A stretch of 64,000 bases of DNA from Bacteroidales bacterium (GCA_024400545.1 JAKSMO010000001.1:1-64000), one strand, 5' to 3'. Shown: positions 8,352 through 16,926, counted from the first letter of the stretch. Notes: generated by a model not told the origin, from the letters alone. Translations and numbers: made by a program.

Positions 8352-10484
8352 TCATTCTTCCTTTTGTGCCAAAGCCAATATCACGTGCATCGTCGTGCCT
8401 GCCCCCAGCTGGCTCTCGGCCCAGATGCGGCAGCCGCGCAACGTGTTGTCGTCGTGGCGTTTGATGATGTATTTACAAAGTATCAGGCCAAATCCGTGCG
8501 ACTGCTCCCCGTCCGAGTTTATCTTCTTGTCGGTCCTAAACAGGTCTTCCATCGTGGCCTCGTCCATGCCCTTGCCGGTGTCCGTCACCCTGATGTGGGC
8601 ATATTTCTCATCCTCGCATTCGGCGCTTAGGGTCACCAATCCCTCCGTGGTGTGCTGCAAGGCGTTGTTCACCAGGTTGCGTATCAGTATTTCGGTTAGC
8701 TGGCGGTCGCCATGAATCACAATGTCTGTGGGCTCAAAATGCAGCACCACGTTGTCGTGCACATTGATGCAGGTGTTTTTCACGCTGTCAAACACCTCTT
8801 GCAGCGCAAAATGCTCGGGGCGGAATATCAGTCCGCTGGGTATCGATAGGTTGGTCCAGTTCTTGATGTTGGAAAAAGTGCGCAGCAGCTGGTCCAGCAC
8901 CTCCTGGCGCAGCTCTGGCGACAGTTTCTTGTTTTGTAGATACGACAAGAACGGGTTCACGTCGTGCCGCATCACCGACAGGCAGGTCTCCACATTGGCA
9001 ATGCGCTCCACATCCTGCCTTTTGGCTTCCTGCAGGGCCAGCTTCTCGTCTTTCAGTCGGCGGCTGCGGTTCACCAGCATCACCACCAGCACCATCAGCA
9101 TCAGCAGCAGCGGCAGGATGGTGAATATCGTAATCACATAATAATGGTTCTGTGTTTCGGAGTGGTTCAGCCTGTCTTGCAGCATCACGTCGGCGCTCTC
9201 GTTTTGGCGTATAAAGAACAGCAGCTCGGCCTCGCGGTTGTGCCAGGCTATGTTGTCCTCGGCCAGGGGGCTGTAGCCCAGGCGTATCAGTCCGTCGTAC
9301 AGCATGGCCTCAAACTTCGGCGCCATATTGTCGTGCCAGGTAGTGTCGCTCAGTATGCGGGCGTAGTAGTCGTGCGCCCGGTCGTATTCGCCTATCCGCA
9401 GGCAGTATTCGGCTGCCGCCACCACCGCGCCCAGGTGCTGGTAGGGGTCGCTGGTGCGGAAAAACAGGTCGGTGGAAATGCGGAACATGTCCAGTCCGTA
9501 GTCGCCGTCCAGATACACCGAGTCGGGCGGATACAGCCCTCGGCTCAGACTGTCCAGCAGGTGTATGGCCTGGGCGTTGTGCTGAAAGCAGGCCTCGTTC
9601 TCGATGTTGGTGTCGGCCACGATAAAGGCTTGCAGCTGAAACACATTGGCCAGATGGTAGATAGAGTAGTGGTTGGGCAGCGAAAGGATGCGCAGGTTGT
9701 TGGCCAGATGGTGGTAGGCCTTGGCCAGCAGGGCGGGGTCGCTGTTCGAGGCCGAGGCCAGACGGTAGTAGCTGTGGGCCAGTGCGTAGTTGAGCGAGAG
9801 GTCCTCGGTGTAGTCGCATTTCAGCTCCGTTCGGGCTTCCTCCACATCGTCGAGCAGTTGACGCATGTGGTGCTTGGTGTTGGAGGCCAGCAGCGTGCCC
9901 GACGACGAGGTGCCCGACTCGTTGCGGTAGTGGTAGTTCAGTGTCAGCGACGTGATGTAGTATTCCATCCGCGCATAGGCATAAAGATAGTTGTCGTTGT
10001 TGCGTGTCAGCACCCGCGAATGCTCTATGTCGTATAGCAGCTGATACGATTCCGCTATCTGGCAGCTCCGCTGCAGCAGGCGTATGCGTGTCAGCTTGGC
10101 TATCACCTTCTCCACCTCCTTGTTTTGTGCCGATCCCCATGCCAGATGGCTGTCGGCCAGGGTCAGCACACTGTCTATGTAGGCCGCTGCCGAGTCGTGC
10201 TCGGCCAGCATGTAGTAGTTAAAGGCCAGGTTGTTGTAGGCGCGCAGCAGTCCGTCGTAGTAGGTGGGCAGCGAGTCGCGCATCAAGTCCAAAGCGTCGT
10301 AGGCTTCGGCAATGGCGCAGCTTGGGTCGTGGTAGCGGTTCAAGAAAGCCTCCTTGTTGTATCTATCCACTTTAGCCCGCTGGGCAAGGTCCATTGTGTG
10401 CCTTCCGTCGGCCCTATGGCAGGCGGCAATCATAGCAAACATGCTGATTATTAGTGCACAATATAATGTCTTGCATCTTGTCAT
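8352..10484 (-). CDS. Sensor histidine kinase with periplasmic TPR-like domain and lipobox
   Basis: About 710 aa from ATG 10484. I prefer this start over one 37 codons upstream because a TATCTTTG promoter box (10499-10492) lies between them and because this start opens a signal sequence ending in a lipobox-like MIAAC (Cys22). Residues ~30-440 are helical and tetratricopeptide-like, probably periplasmic. One transmembrane helix (about 449-471) is followed by a coiled segment and the likely phospho-acceptor His507 (VMRHDVNPFL). The HATPase domain has N box NLVNNALQH, G1 DTGKGMDE and G2 SHGFGLILCKYI. Its DHp sequence is not the classic HExRxP. Signal unknown. It is transcribed with the response regulator 1 nt downstream. 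Confidence 0.9.
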   Translation of the reverse strand: MTRCKTLYCALIISMFAMIAACHRADGRHTMDLAQRAKVDRYNKEAFLNRYHDPSCAIAEAYDALDLMRDSLPTYYDGLLRAYNNLAFNYYMLAEHDSAAAYIDSVLTLADSHLAWGSAQNKEVEKVIAKLTRIRLLQRSCQIAESYQLLYDIEHSRVLTRNNDNYLYAYARMEYYITSLTLNYHYRNESGTSSSGTLLASNTKHHMRQLLDDVEEARTELKCDYTEDLSLNYALAHSYYRLASASNSDPALLAKAYHHLANNLRILSLPNHYSIYHLANVFQLQAFIVADTNIENEACFQHNAQAIHLLDSLSRGLYPPDSVYLDGDYGLDMFRISTDLFFRTSDPYQHLGAVVAAAEYCLRIGEYDRAHDYYARILSDTTWHDNMAPKFEAMLYDGLIRLGYSPLAEDNIAWHNREAELLFFIRQNESADVMLQDRLNHSETQNHYYVITIFTILPLLLMLMVLVVMLVNRSRRLKDEKLALQEAKRQDVERIANVETCLSVMRHDVNPFLSYLQNKKLSPELRQEVLDQLLRTFSNIKNWTNLSIPSGLIFRPEHFALQEVFDSVKNTCINVHDNVVLHFEPTDIVIHGDRQLTEILIRNLVNNALQHTTEGLVTLSAECEDEKYAHIRVTDTGKGMDEATMEDLFRTDKKINSDGEQSHGFGLILCKYIIKRHDDNTLRGCRIWAESQLGAGTTMHVILALAQKEE

Positions 10485-10491
10485 ACTTTTG

Positions 10492-10499
10492 CAAAGATA
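10492..10499 (-). promoter_or_regulatory. -7 box of the histidine kinase operon
   Basis: TATCTTTG on the minus strand fits TAnnTTTG. It is only 7 nt upstream of the chosen ATG (10484), so the mRNA would have almost no 5' leader. A TTTTG lies at 10516-10512, but the 12-nt spacing is short for a -33 element. Confidence 0.6.
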
Positions 10500-10573
10500 C
10501 AAAAATATTCCCAAAACCAGCCTCTTAATATTAATAATGAACGCGAGAGTCACCCCAATTTCCTCAAATATAG

Positions 10574-10744
10574 CGTAAATATTTTTTATTTTCAAAGCTT
10601 TACAATGATTGGCGTCGATTTCCGTTCAAAAAGAAAAAAAAGGTCGCAGTGGGATGTTTTAGAACGCGAATGTCCGTGAATCACCGAAAATCTGCATAAA
10701 TATTTATTTTCAAAGATTTACGTTAATTTACGATGATTTTCGTT
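10574..10744. repeat. Two more copies of the hairpin repeat
   Basis: A copy with a shortened left arm starts at 10574 and is joined by the same linker (GGTCGCAGTGGGATGTTTTA) to a full copy at 10665-10744. It is the same family as 6906-7223. It lies upstream of the histidine kinase promoter and reads away from it. Confidence 0.8.
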
Positions 10745-11131
10745 TTGTAGTAATGAATAATGATTGTGTGAATTTCCGACCTGTCCCGCGGCACTTCCGC
10801 TGCAGCACTGCTTCATTTCCCTCAAACGTAGTTTCCTCGCCATCTATTTATCCCTAAGGCCGAAAGCTGATAATACTGAACATATGGGATGGATAAGGGA
10901 TTTGAAGTGGAGTTACTCTGGCGCTACACTGGAGCTACCGTGGGGGATCGGTAGGGGGCAGGCGTGGTTCTCGCAGACTCGTGATGGGGCTGCCCCCTGC
11001 GTAGCCCTTGGCCGTGTTCCAGGGTGATTTGTGCTCCCAAAAGTGATGTTTTTGCCTTCAAAAATGAGGCGTTTCGGGGCACGGATAAGGGTGATTTGGG
11101 GACAGTAACAAAGTTGTTAACATTATTTAAT
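10745..11131. other. Non-coding stretch with a motif shared with 53.6 kb
   Basis: No convincing gene is seen. Short frames here have no recognisable protein content. Positions 10881-10912 match 53638-53669 at 28 of 32 bases (CATRTGGGATGGATA then GGGATTTGAA). The rest is GC-rich, low-information sequence with several short inverted repeats. Confidence 0.5.
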
Positions 11132-11348
11132 ATTGTTATCTCCAACGGTGGCAACCAGCCTGGCTTGTGGCGCACTCTGTCTAAGTCTGAATAGTCAGCG
11201 AGCTTGGTACTTTGTGTTTGAAGATGACCAATTGCATCCGGGTAATAGTGCAACCGATGTACACCTGCGTTACGTGACTCACGATTGGGAGTGGCAGCGT
11301 TCGTTCGGTCGTGCAGTGCGCCTTGTTCAAGTTGTGACCAACAACTAA
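11132..11348 (+). pseudogene. Broken fragment of a Bacteroidota surface-protein domain
   Basis: One frame from 11132 reads I-V-I-SNGGNQPGLWRTLSKSE and then stops. A second frame, one base shifted, continues from about 11200 with WYFVFEDDQL and ends RSFGRAVRLVQVVTNN before a stop at 11346-11348. From memory, NGGNQPxLWRTLTxxEW and GRSVRLVQ are the beginning and end of one ~130-residue C-terminal domain in Bacteroidales surface proteins. Here the middle is missing and the ends are out of frame. No start codon or promoter is seen. It looks like the decayed 3' end of a lost gene. Confidence 0.65.
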
Positions 11349-11432
11349 TCTATAAGTTAAAAGACCTGGTTGTGTTTCTTCATCATTTTTCCAGCCAGTT
11401 TTTTTTACTACTTTTTTTCGAAAATCAGGGAA

Positions 11433-11461
11433 ATGGCTCCATTCTGGAGCCGTTTCTCTTT
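11433..11461 (+). terminator. Hairpin with T-rich tail after the gene fragment
   Basis: GGCTCCA (11435-11441) pairs with TGGAGCC (11445-11451) around a 3-nt loop, extended by two more pairs, and is followed by GTTTCTCTTTTT. It is probably the leftover terminator of the decayed gene upstream. Confidence 0.5.
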
Positions 11462-11568
11462 TTCGCTATTCCCCACTTCGGCTGCAAGCCAGAGGCAGTT
11501 CCGTAGTAGCTCCGAAGAAGCTCCGCTAGCCCCGACGGAGCTGATGTGGTGCCAAAATCAATCTAGAA

Positions 11569-11649
11569 CGCGAATATCCGTGAATCACCGAAAATATTTT
11601 TAAATATTTATTTTCAAAGATTTACGTTTATTTACGGTGATTTCCGTTT
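11569..11649. repeat. Sixth copy of the hairpin repeat
   Basis: It starts CGCGAATATCCGTGAATCAC, has the TTTTCAAAGATTTACG core and ends at CGTTT. It is preceded by the linker end TAGAACG seen before other copies. It sits just upstream of the 33-bp tandem array. Confidence 0.8.
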
Positions 11650-11700
11650 GAAAGAAAAAGTTGGCTTTCCGTGAAATCGTTTGTCGTCTTTAGTTCAAAA

Positions 11701-11824
11701 GATTTGGTGGAAACTGGCAAAACTGGCCAAAAAGATTTGGTGGGAATCGGCAAAAACGGTCAAAAAAATTTGGTGGGAATCGGCAAAAATGGTCAAAAAA
11801 ATTTGGTGGAAACTGAAAAAAGTA
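11701..11824 (+). repeat. 33-bp tandem repeat, three full copies plus a partial one
   Basis: Copies start at 11701, 11734, 11767 and 11800 with an exact 33-nt period. Each begins with [GA]ATTTGGTGG and contains GGCAAAA and GGYCAAAAA, with a few substitutions. The fourth copy runs into the ATPase promoter and supplies its TTTG (-33) element. An open frame crosses the array, but the promoter position says it is not translated. Confidence 0.9.
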
Positions 11825-11833
11825 GTAACTTTG
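11802..11833 (+). promoter_or_regulatory. Promoter of the AAA/DUF4143 ATPase, fed by the tandem array
   Basis: TTTG at 11802-11805, a 20-nt spacer and TAACTTTG at 11826-11833 fit the Bacteroidetes consensus. The -33 element belongs to the last 33-bp repeat. The start codon is at 11852, giving a short leader. Confidence 0.8.
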
Positions 11834-11851
11834 CAAACAAATTCAGACACA

Positions 11852-13198
11852 ATGAAAGGACAAAAGTATATATTTAAACGTAAGATATATAGTCAGTTAT
11901 TGAAATGGAAAGAGGAACGTGACGGCGAGACGGCATTGCTTATTCAGGGTGCGAGGCGTATTGGCAAGAGCACGGTGGCCGAAGAGTTTGCAAAAAAAGA
12001 ATATAAATCGTACCTTTTAATAGACTTTTCTATTGCCACTAAAGAGGTGCTGGAACTGTTCGACGATGTGTCGGATTTGAACTATATCTTCTTCCGGTTG
12101 CAGATACTCTACCAGGTGCAGCTTTACGAGCGTAAATCGGTCATTGTTTTTGATGAAGTGCAAAAGGCACCCAAAGCCCGTCAGGCCATCAAGCATTTGG
12201 TGAAAGATCATAGATACGACTACATCGAAACAGGTTCGCTGATATCGGTAAGGCAAAACAGCGTTGACATTGTCATCCCGAGCGAAGAAACAAAGGTTGA
12301 TATGTTTCCGATGGATTATGAAGAGTTTAAATGGGCGTTGGGCGATACGGTGACCATCCCGCTGCTGCGCGAGGCCTTTGCTGTGCGAAAACCCTTGGGT
12401 GATGCCGTCCATCGAAAGATGATGAGGGACTTCAGGCTGTATATGCTTGTGGGCGGCATGCCTCAGGCTGTGGCAAAATATTTAGATACCAATAACCTTA
12501 GCGCTGTCGATTTGGTGAAACGTGACATATTGTCGCTCTATGATGAAGACTACAACAAGATTGACTCTTCGGGTAAGGCGGCTACGTTGTTTGGCGCTAT
12601 TCCAGGGCAACTCAGCAAAAACGAGTCACGTTACAAGACATCTTCCATTATTGGAGCGACAAAAAGCGAGAAAATAGTGGAAATAGTGAAAACGATGCAG
12701 GACACCATGGCCGTTAATGTGGCCTATCATACCAACGACCCCAATGTGGGGTTGGCTTTGACCAAGGACAACGAATTGTTTAAGATGTATGTGGGCGACA
12801 CGGGATTGTTTGTGACCATGGCATTTAAGGATAAACAATATACTGAAAATGATATATACAACAAGCTGCTCAACGACAAGTTGAGCACCAACTTGGGCTA
12901 TGTGTATGAGAATGTGATTGCGCAGATGCTGCGTGCCTCGGGCAAGGAGATATACTATCACACAATACCTTTTGCCGAAGGCAAGAAATATTACGAGGTT
13001 GATTTTGTGGTGTCCGACGGTCATAAAGTTTCGCCTATAGAGGTGAAGTCGTCGGGTTATCGTACCCATGCTTCGTTGGATGCCTTTTGCCGTAAGTATT
13101 CCGACCGTATTCAAAATAAGTATTTGGTTTACACCAAGGATTTACAGCGTGTGGAGGATATGAACTATGTTCCGGTGTATATGACAATGTTTTTGTAA
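11852..13198 (+). CDS. AAA ATPase with C-terminal DUF4143 (nuclease-like) domain
   Basis: 448 aa from ATG 11852, 19 nt after a strong -7 box. The frame extends 57 codons upstream across the tandem array, but that part lies before the promoter. Walker A is GARRIGKST (residues 33-41), Walker B is VIVFDEVQKAP, and a sensor-like YIETGSLISV follows, as in the AAA_14 family. The C-terminus has DFVVSDGHKVSPIEVKSSG, the D...EVK pattern of a PD-(D/E)XK fold in DUF4143. Such genes are multicopy in Bacteroidota and their role is unsettled. It stands alone among repeats, which suggests accessory DNA. Confidence 0.88.
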   Translation: MKGQKYIFKRKIYSQLLKWKEERDGETALLIQGARRIGKSTVAEEFAKKEYKSYLLIDFSIATKEVLELFDDVSDLNYIFFRLQILYQVQLYERKSVIVFDEVQKAPKARQAIKHLVKDHRYDYIETGSLISVRQNSVDIVIPSEETKVDMFPMDYEEFKWALGDTVTIPLLREAFAVRKPLGDAVHRKMMRDFRLYMLVGGMPQAVAKYLDTNNLSAVDLVKRDILSLYDEDYNKIDSSGKAATLFGAIPGQLSKNESRYKTSSIIGATKSEKIVEIVKTMQDTMAVNVAYHTNDPNVGLALTKDNELFKMYVGDTGLFVTMAFKDKQYTENDIYNKLLNDKLSTNLGYVYENVIAQMLRASGKEIYYHTIPFAEGKKYYEVDFVVSDGHKVSPIEVKSSGYRTHASLDAFCRKYSDRIQNKYLVYTKDLQRVEDMNYVPVYMTMFL

Positions 13199-13424
13199 CT
13201 ATCGCGCACCTGAAATTTTACAAATCCACCCCGCAACCGATAGGGTTAAAGTTTAAAACATATAATCTTGTTTCGGTAAGAGGGATTTTTGATATTCAAA
13301 AGCTGGATTTCGGGTGGCGCAAATATGTGTATCTGACTGAGATATAGGCTTCGCATAGTGGGTCGGGAAAAGAAAAAGTTTTGCGGCGGGGAGACAAAAA
13401 TTGCGGTATTTAAATATTTTTTCA

Positions 13425-13432
13425 TATATTTG
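13425..13432 (+). promoter_or_regulatory. -7 box upstream of the small membrane protein
   Basis: TATATTTG at 13425-13432 with a TTG at 13401-13403 (21-nt spacer), 24 nt before the ATG at 13457. It fits the phylum consensus. Confidence 0.65.
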
Positions 13433-13456
13433 CATAATTAATTTAATACTTAAGTT

Positions 13457-13900
13457 ATGGAAGAAAATGATATTACCTCGTTGAAAAGTAGTAAGATGTA
13501 TGTTGAGAAATCAAGAAAATGGATGAATGTTTTTTCGATTTTTTCGTTGATTAGCATCGTTTTTATCGTCCTTGGTGGTATGGCCCTGCTTTTTTATAGT
13601 GGCACCCTTCCCGAGGATATGCCTCATTATATCGACAATCTTGTGGCCCTTGGCGGCATAGCCATGGTGGTGGTGGCCGGCGCTTTGGTGCCCGCCATTA
13701 TGCGTATGCGCTTGGCCATCCGCATTGCCCGCCATGTGAAAGGCAGCAGCGATGCCGAGCCTATCCGCGACTTTATGAAGGCTGAGGCCAGTCTGTGGCA
13801 CTATATGGCCCTGCTGCTTATTGCTGTGCTGGCAGTGGCTTTGGTGGCTCTGGTATTCCTGTACGTGTATTTCCTGCCCACCCTTTCCACCATCAACTAA
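13457..13900 (+). CDS. Small membrane protein, unknown function
   Basis: 147 aa and not recognised. There are three hydrophobic helices, near residues 24-48, 63-82 and 113-138, so it is an inner-membrane protein with a short charged N-terminus. The loop between helices 2 and 3 is basic (MRMRLAIRIARHVKG). It has its own promoter and ends 48 nt before nadB, so read-through into nadB is possible. No motif gives a function. Confidence 0.75.
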   Translation: MEENDITSLKSSKMYVEKSRKWMNVFSIFSLISIVFIVLGGMALLFYSGTLPEDMPHYIDNLVALGGIAMVVVAGALVPAIMRMRLAIRIARHVKGSSDAEPIRDFMKAEASLWHYMALLLIAVLAVALVALVFLYVYFLPTLSTIN

Positions 13901-13948
13901 GGTGCGCCACGCCCAGCCCCGTCAGAATCAAATTCAAAAAACTTAATA

Positions 13949-15511
13949 ATGCGTCACGAAGTAGATTTTTTGGTTATCGGTTCCGGTATTGCCGGACTTA
14001 GTTTTGCCCTCAAAGTGGCAGCCCACGGCAAAGTGTGTGTGCTTTGCAAAGGCGACGCCGCCGAGGGATCGACCCGCTATGCCCAGGGTGGCATTGCCGC
14101 TGTGATGTACGACAGCGACAGTTTCGACAAGCATATTCAGGACACCCTGGTGGCCGGCGACGGCATCTGCGACAAGGACGTGGTGAAAATGACCATCACC
14201 GAAGCCCCCGACCGCATCCGCGAGCTGGTCAAGTACGGCGTTAATTTCGACAAGAGCCATTCCGGCGACCGTTTCGACCTCCATCGTGAGGGCGGCCATT
14301 CCGAGTTCCGTATCCTCCACCACAAGGACAACACCGGCGAGGAAATCGAGCGCGGACTGCTGGAGGCTGTGCGCAACCATCCCAATATCGAACTTAAAGA
14401 GAATCAGTTTGCCATCGATATCATCACCCAGCACCATCTGGGCCAGCGCGTCACCAAGCACACGCCCGATATCGAGTGCTACGGCGTGTATGCCCTCGAC
14501 TGCGCCACCAATGTGATCGACACCTATCTGGCCAAGGTCACCCTGTTGGCCACCGGAGGCATGGGCAATGTTTATACCACTACCACCACGCCCATCATCT
14601 CCACCGGCGACGGTGTGGCCATGGTGCACCGTGCCCGCGGTGTGCTGAGCGATTTGGAATTTATGCAGTTCCACCCCACCTCGCTCTACAATCCGGCCGA
14701 AAAGCCCGCATTCCTCATCACCGAGGCCATGCGTGGTGCCGGCGCAGTGCTCAAAGACCACAAAGGTCAGGAATTTATGCAAAAATATGACCACCGCCTC
14801 TCTCTCGCACCCCGCGACATTGTGGCCCGCGCCATCGACAACGAGATGAAGGTGGCCGGCGTGGATCACCTCTACCTCGACGCCCGCCACATAGGCAAGG
14901 ACGAGCTGATCAACGGTTTCCCCAATATCTATGCCAAATGCTTGGAACTGGGCATCAATATCACCAAAGATATGATTCCCATCCGCCCCGCAGCCCACTA
15001 TCAGTGCGGCGGTATCAAGGTGGATCGCAACGGCGAGTCGTCCATACATAACCTCTATGCCGCAGGCGAATGCTCCTGCACCGGACTGCACGGCGGCAAC
15101 CGTTTGGCCAGCAATTCGCTGTTGGAGGCTGTGGTGTATGCCCACAACGCCGCCCAGAGCGCTATAGAACGCGTGAAAACCCGCGAGCTGTGCCATGCAG
15201 TGCCCGACTGGAATTCCGACGGCATGGTGCTCAACGAGGAAATGGTGCTCATTACCCAAACCAAACGCGAGCTGCAAGAGCTGATGTGGAACTATGTGGG
15301 CATTGTGCGCAGCGACCTGCGCCTGCAGCGAGCCTTCGACCGCCTCAACCTTATTTTCCGCGAAACGGAAGACCTCTACAACCGCTCCGTGCTCACCGAG
15401 GAGCTTTGTGAGCTTCGCAACCTCATAGCCTGCTCGTACCTGATTATCAAGATGGCCCGTGCCCGCCGTGAGAATGTAGGCTTGCACTACAGCATTGATT
15501 TGCTAAAATAG
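13949..15511 (+). CDS. nadB: L-aspartate oxidase
   Basis: FAD enzyme that oxidises L-aspartate to iminoaspartate, the first step of de novo NAD synthesis. The N-terminal dinucleotide-binding motif VIGSGIAGLSFALKVA and the flavin contact EGSTRYAQGGIAAV are clear. The fumarate reductase-type blocks HREGGHSEFRILH, EFMQFHPTSLY and the C-terminal GGIKVDRNGESSIHNLYAAGE, LHGGNRLASNSLLEAVV follow. Length 520 aa is typical. nadA and nadC, its usual partners, are not in the window. A hairpin follows the stop. Confidence 0.96.
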   Translation: MRHEVDFLVIGSGIAGLSFALKVAAHGKVCVLCKGDAAEGSTRYAQGGIAAVMYDSDSFDKHIQDTLVAGDGICDKDVVKMTITEAPDRIRELVKYGVNFDKSHSGDRFDLHREGGHSEFRILHHKDNTGEEIERGLLEAVRNHPNIELKENQFAIDIITQHHLGQRVTKHTPDIECYGVYALDCATNVIDTYLAKVTLLATGGMGNVYTTTTTPIISTGDGVAMVHRARGVLSDLEFMQFHPTSLYNPAEKPAFLITEAMRGAGAVLKDHKGQEFMQKYDHRLSLAPRDIVARAIDNEMKVAGVDHLYLDARHIGKDELINGFPNIYAKCLELGINITKDMIPIRPAAHYQCGGIKVDRNGESSIHNLYAAGECSCTGLHGGNRLASNSLLEAVVYAHNAAQSAIERVKTRELCHAVPDWNSDGMVLNEEMVLITQTKRELQELMWNYVGIVRSDLRLQRAFDRLNLIFRETEDLYNRSVLTEELCELRNLIACSYLIIKMARARRENVGLHYSIDLLK

Positions 15512-15516
15512 AGCTA

Positions 15517-15559
15517 GAAAACCTAGAAGAGCTAGAAAATCTAGAATTTCTAGGTTTTC
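15517..15559. terminator. Hairpin between nadB and the aminotransferase gene
   Basis: GAAAACCTAGAA (15517-15528) is the exact complement of TTCTAGGTTTTC (15548-15559); the loop holds another CTAGAAAATCTAG palindrome. Only an AT-rich tail follows rather than a clean T-run, so its efficiency is uncertain. Confidence 0.6.
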
Positions 15560-15593
15560 CTAGGCTTATTTATAATTAATAAATCATACCGTT

Positions 15594-16757
15594 TTGTATA
15601 ACTTCGACGAGATCATTTCCCGCAAAGGGACCAACTGCGTGAAACACGACGCCCTGATGCGTTTTTTTGGCACCGACGATTTGCTGCCTATGTGGGTGGC
15701 GGATATGGATTTCCGTTCGCCCGACTTTGTGATGGACGCCCTGCGCAAGCGTCTCGACCACGAGGTGCTGGGCTATGCCGCCCCCAGCCAGAGCTACTGG
15801 CACACGGTGCAGGCTTGGCTCCGCAATCATTACCATATAGAGTGCCAGGAGGAAGAATTGCATTTTATACCGGGCATAGTGGCAGGCATTGCCTTTGTGC
15901 TGCAGAGCCTGAGCCAGCCGGGCGACGGCATACTGCTCACCACGCCGGTGTATCCGCCCTTCCTAAATCTGCCCAGCTTTGCCCAGCGTAGGCTCGAATG
16001 CAGTCCGCTGAAAGCGGTGGATGGCCGCTTTGAGATAGATTTTGCCGACCTGGAAGAACGCGCCAAGCGTTGCAAATGGATGATACTCTCCAATCCCCAC
16101 ACCCCCGGCGGCACCGTGTGGGGCGAGGAAGTGCTGCGCCGCATAGCCGATATATGCTATCGCAACGGAGTGCGGGTGATAGCCGACGAGATACATGCCG
16201 ATATGACGCTGCCACCCCTTCGGCACGTCAGCTTCAGCACGGTGAGCAGCCAGGCCAAAGAGATTTCCATCACCTTTATAGCCCCCAGCAAGACCTTCAA
16301 CATTGCCGGGTTGAGCAGCTCGGTGTGCTACTGCCCCAATGAGCAGCTGCGGCGCGATTTTTATGGCTATCTGGATGGTTTTGAGCTGGCCAACGGCAAT
16401 ATCTTTGCCTTTGAGGGTGCCGAGGCCGCCTTTAAGTATGGCGAAGGCTGGCTGGCCGAGATGCTGGACTACCTGCGCGGCAATGTGCTCTTTTTGCAGC
16501 AGTACCTGGCGGAGCACATGCCCCAAGTGAAGGTCGTGCTGCCCGAAGCCTCGTATCTGGCCTGGCTTGATTTTTCGGCCCTGGGGCTCACACATACCGA
16601 GCTGAAACATGCCATATACCACCAGGCCAAAGTGGCGCTGAACGACGGCACCACCTTTGGCGGCGACGCCTACCGCTGCTGCTTCCGCATCAACCTGGGT
16701 TGCCCCCAAGCCACGCTAAAAGAAGCTCTCGACCGCATAGCACAGGCCTTGCAATAG
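15594..16757 (+). CDS. PatB/MalY-family PLP aminotransferase or C-S lyase
   Basis: 387 aa fold-type I PLP enzyme. The family opening YNFDEIISRKGTNCVKHD lies directly after a TTG, and no ATG/GTG precedes it in frame, so TTG 15594 is the probable start. Other blocks are LPMWVADMDF, YAAPSQSYW, ILSNPHTPGGTVW, RVIADEIHADM and the PLP lysine K233 in APSKTFNIAGL. These fit cystathionine beta-lyase-like PatB/MalY proteins, which release sulfide or thiols from cysteine conjugates; an aminotransferase role cannot be excluded. It is monocistronic as far as can be seen. Confidence 0.9.
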   Translation: MYNFDEIISRKGTNCVKHDALMRFFGTDDLLPMWVADMDFRSPDFVMDALRKRLDHEVLGYAAPSQSYWHTVQAWLRNHYHIECQEEELHFIPGIVAGIAFVLQSLSQPGDGILLTTPVYPPFLNLPSFAQRRLECSPLKAVDGRFEIDFADLEERAKRCKWMILSNPHTPGGTVWGEEVLRRIADICYRNGVRVIADEIHADMTLPPLRHVSFSTVSSQAKEISITFIAPSKTFNIAGLSSSVCYCPNEQLRRDFYGYLDGFELANGNIFAFEGAEAAFKYGEGWLAEMLDYLRGNVLFLQQYLAEHMPQVKVVLPEASYLAWLDFSALGLTHTELKHAIYHQAKVALNDGTTFGGDAYRCCFRINLGCPQATLKEALDRIAQALQ

Positions 16758-16820
16758 CCGTGGAAAAGTGCGACGGGCGACAAAAAATGACAAAAAAATG
16801 ATTAATTAAAAAAAAATCAT

Positions 16821-16828
16821 TATCTTTG
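16821..16828 (+). promoter_or_regulatory. -7 box of the atpE operon
   Basis: TATCTTTG, 98 nt before the atpE ATG. No good -33 TTG is seen, but AATGATT (16797-16803) and AATCATT (16815-16821) form an inverted repeat across the promoter and could be an operator. Confidence 0.6.
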
Positions 16829-16926
16829 TCGGTTGAAACGGATAGCCTCGACCCTGGGTAGGGAAGAGGTGTATCGTGTTGCAAGATAAATAAATGTAAA
16901 TAATTATTAACATAAATAGTACTACT

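Noticed and set aside
10764..11027. 87-codon open frame in the gene-free region
   Set aside because: No homologous block, no promoter box at a sensible distance, and low-complexity content.
11701..11824. CRISPR array
   Set aside because: Units are contiguous 33-mers without spacers and no cas gene is near.
11681..11851. N-terminal extension of the ATPase with repeated KKIWWESAK units
   Set aside because: It is upstream of a good promoter and is made only by the 33-bp DNA repeat being in frame. The ATG after the promoter gives a normal protein.
13943..15487. 514-codon minus frame opposite nadB
   Set aside because: Shadow of nadB; composition is His/Gly/Val-rich and there is no start context.
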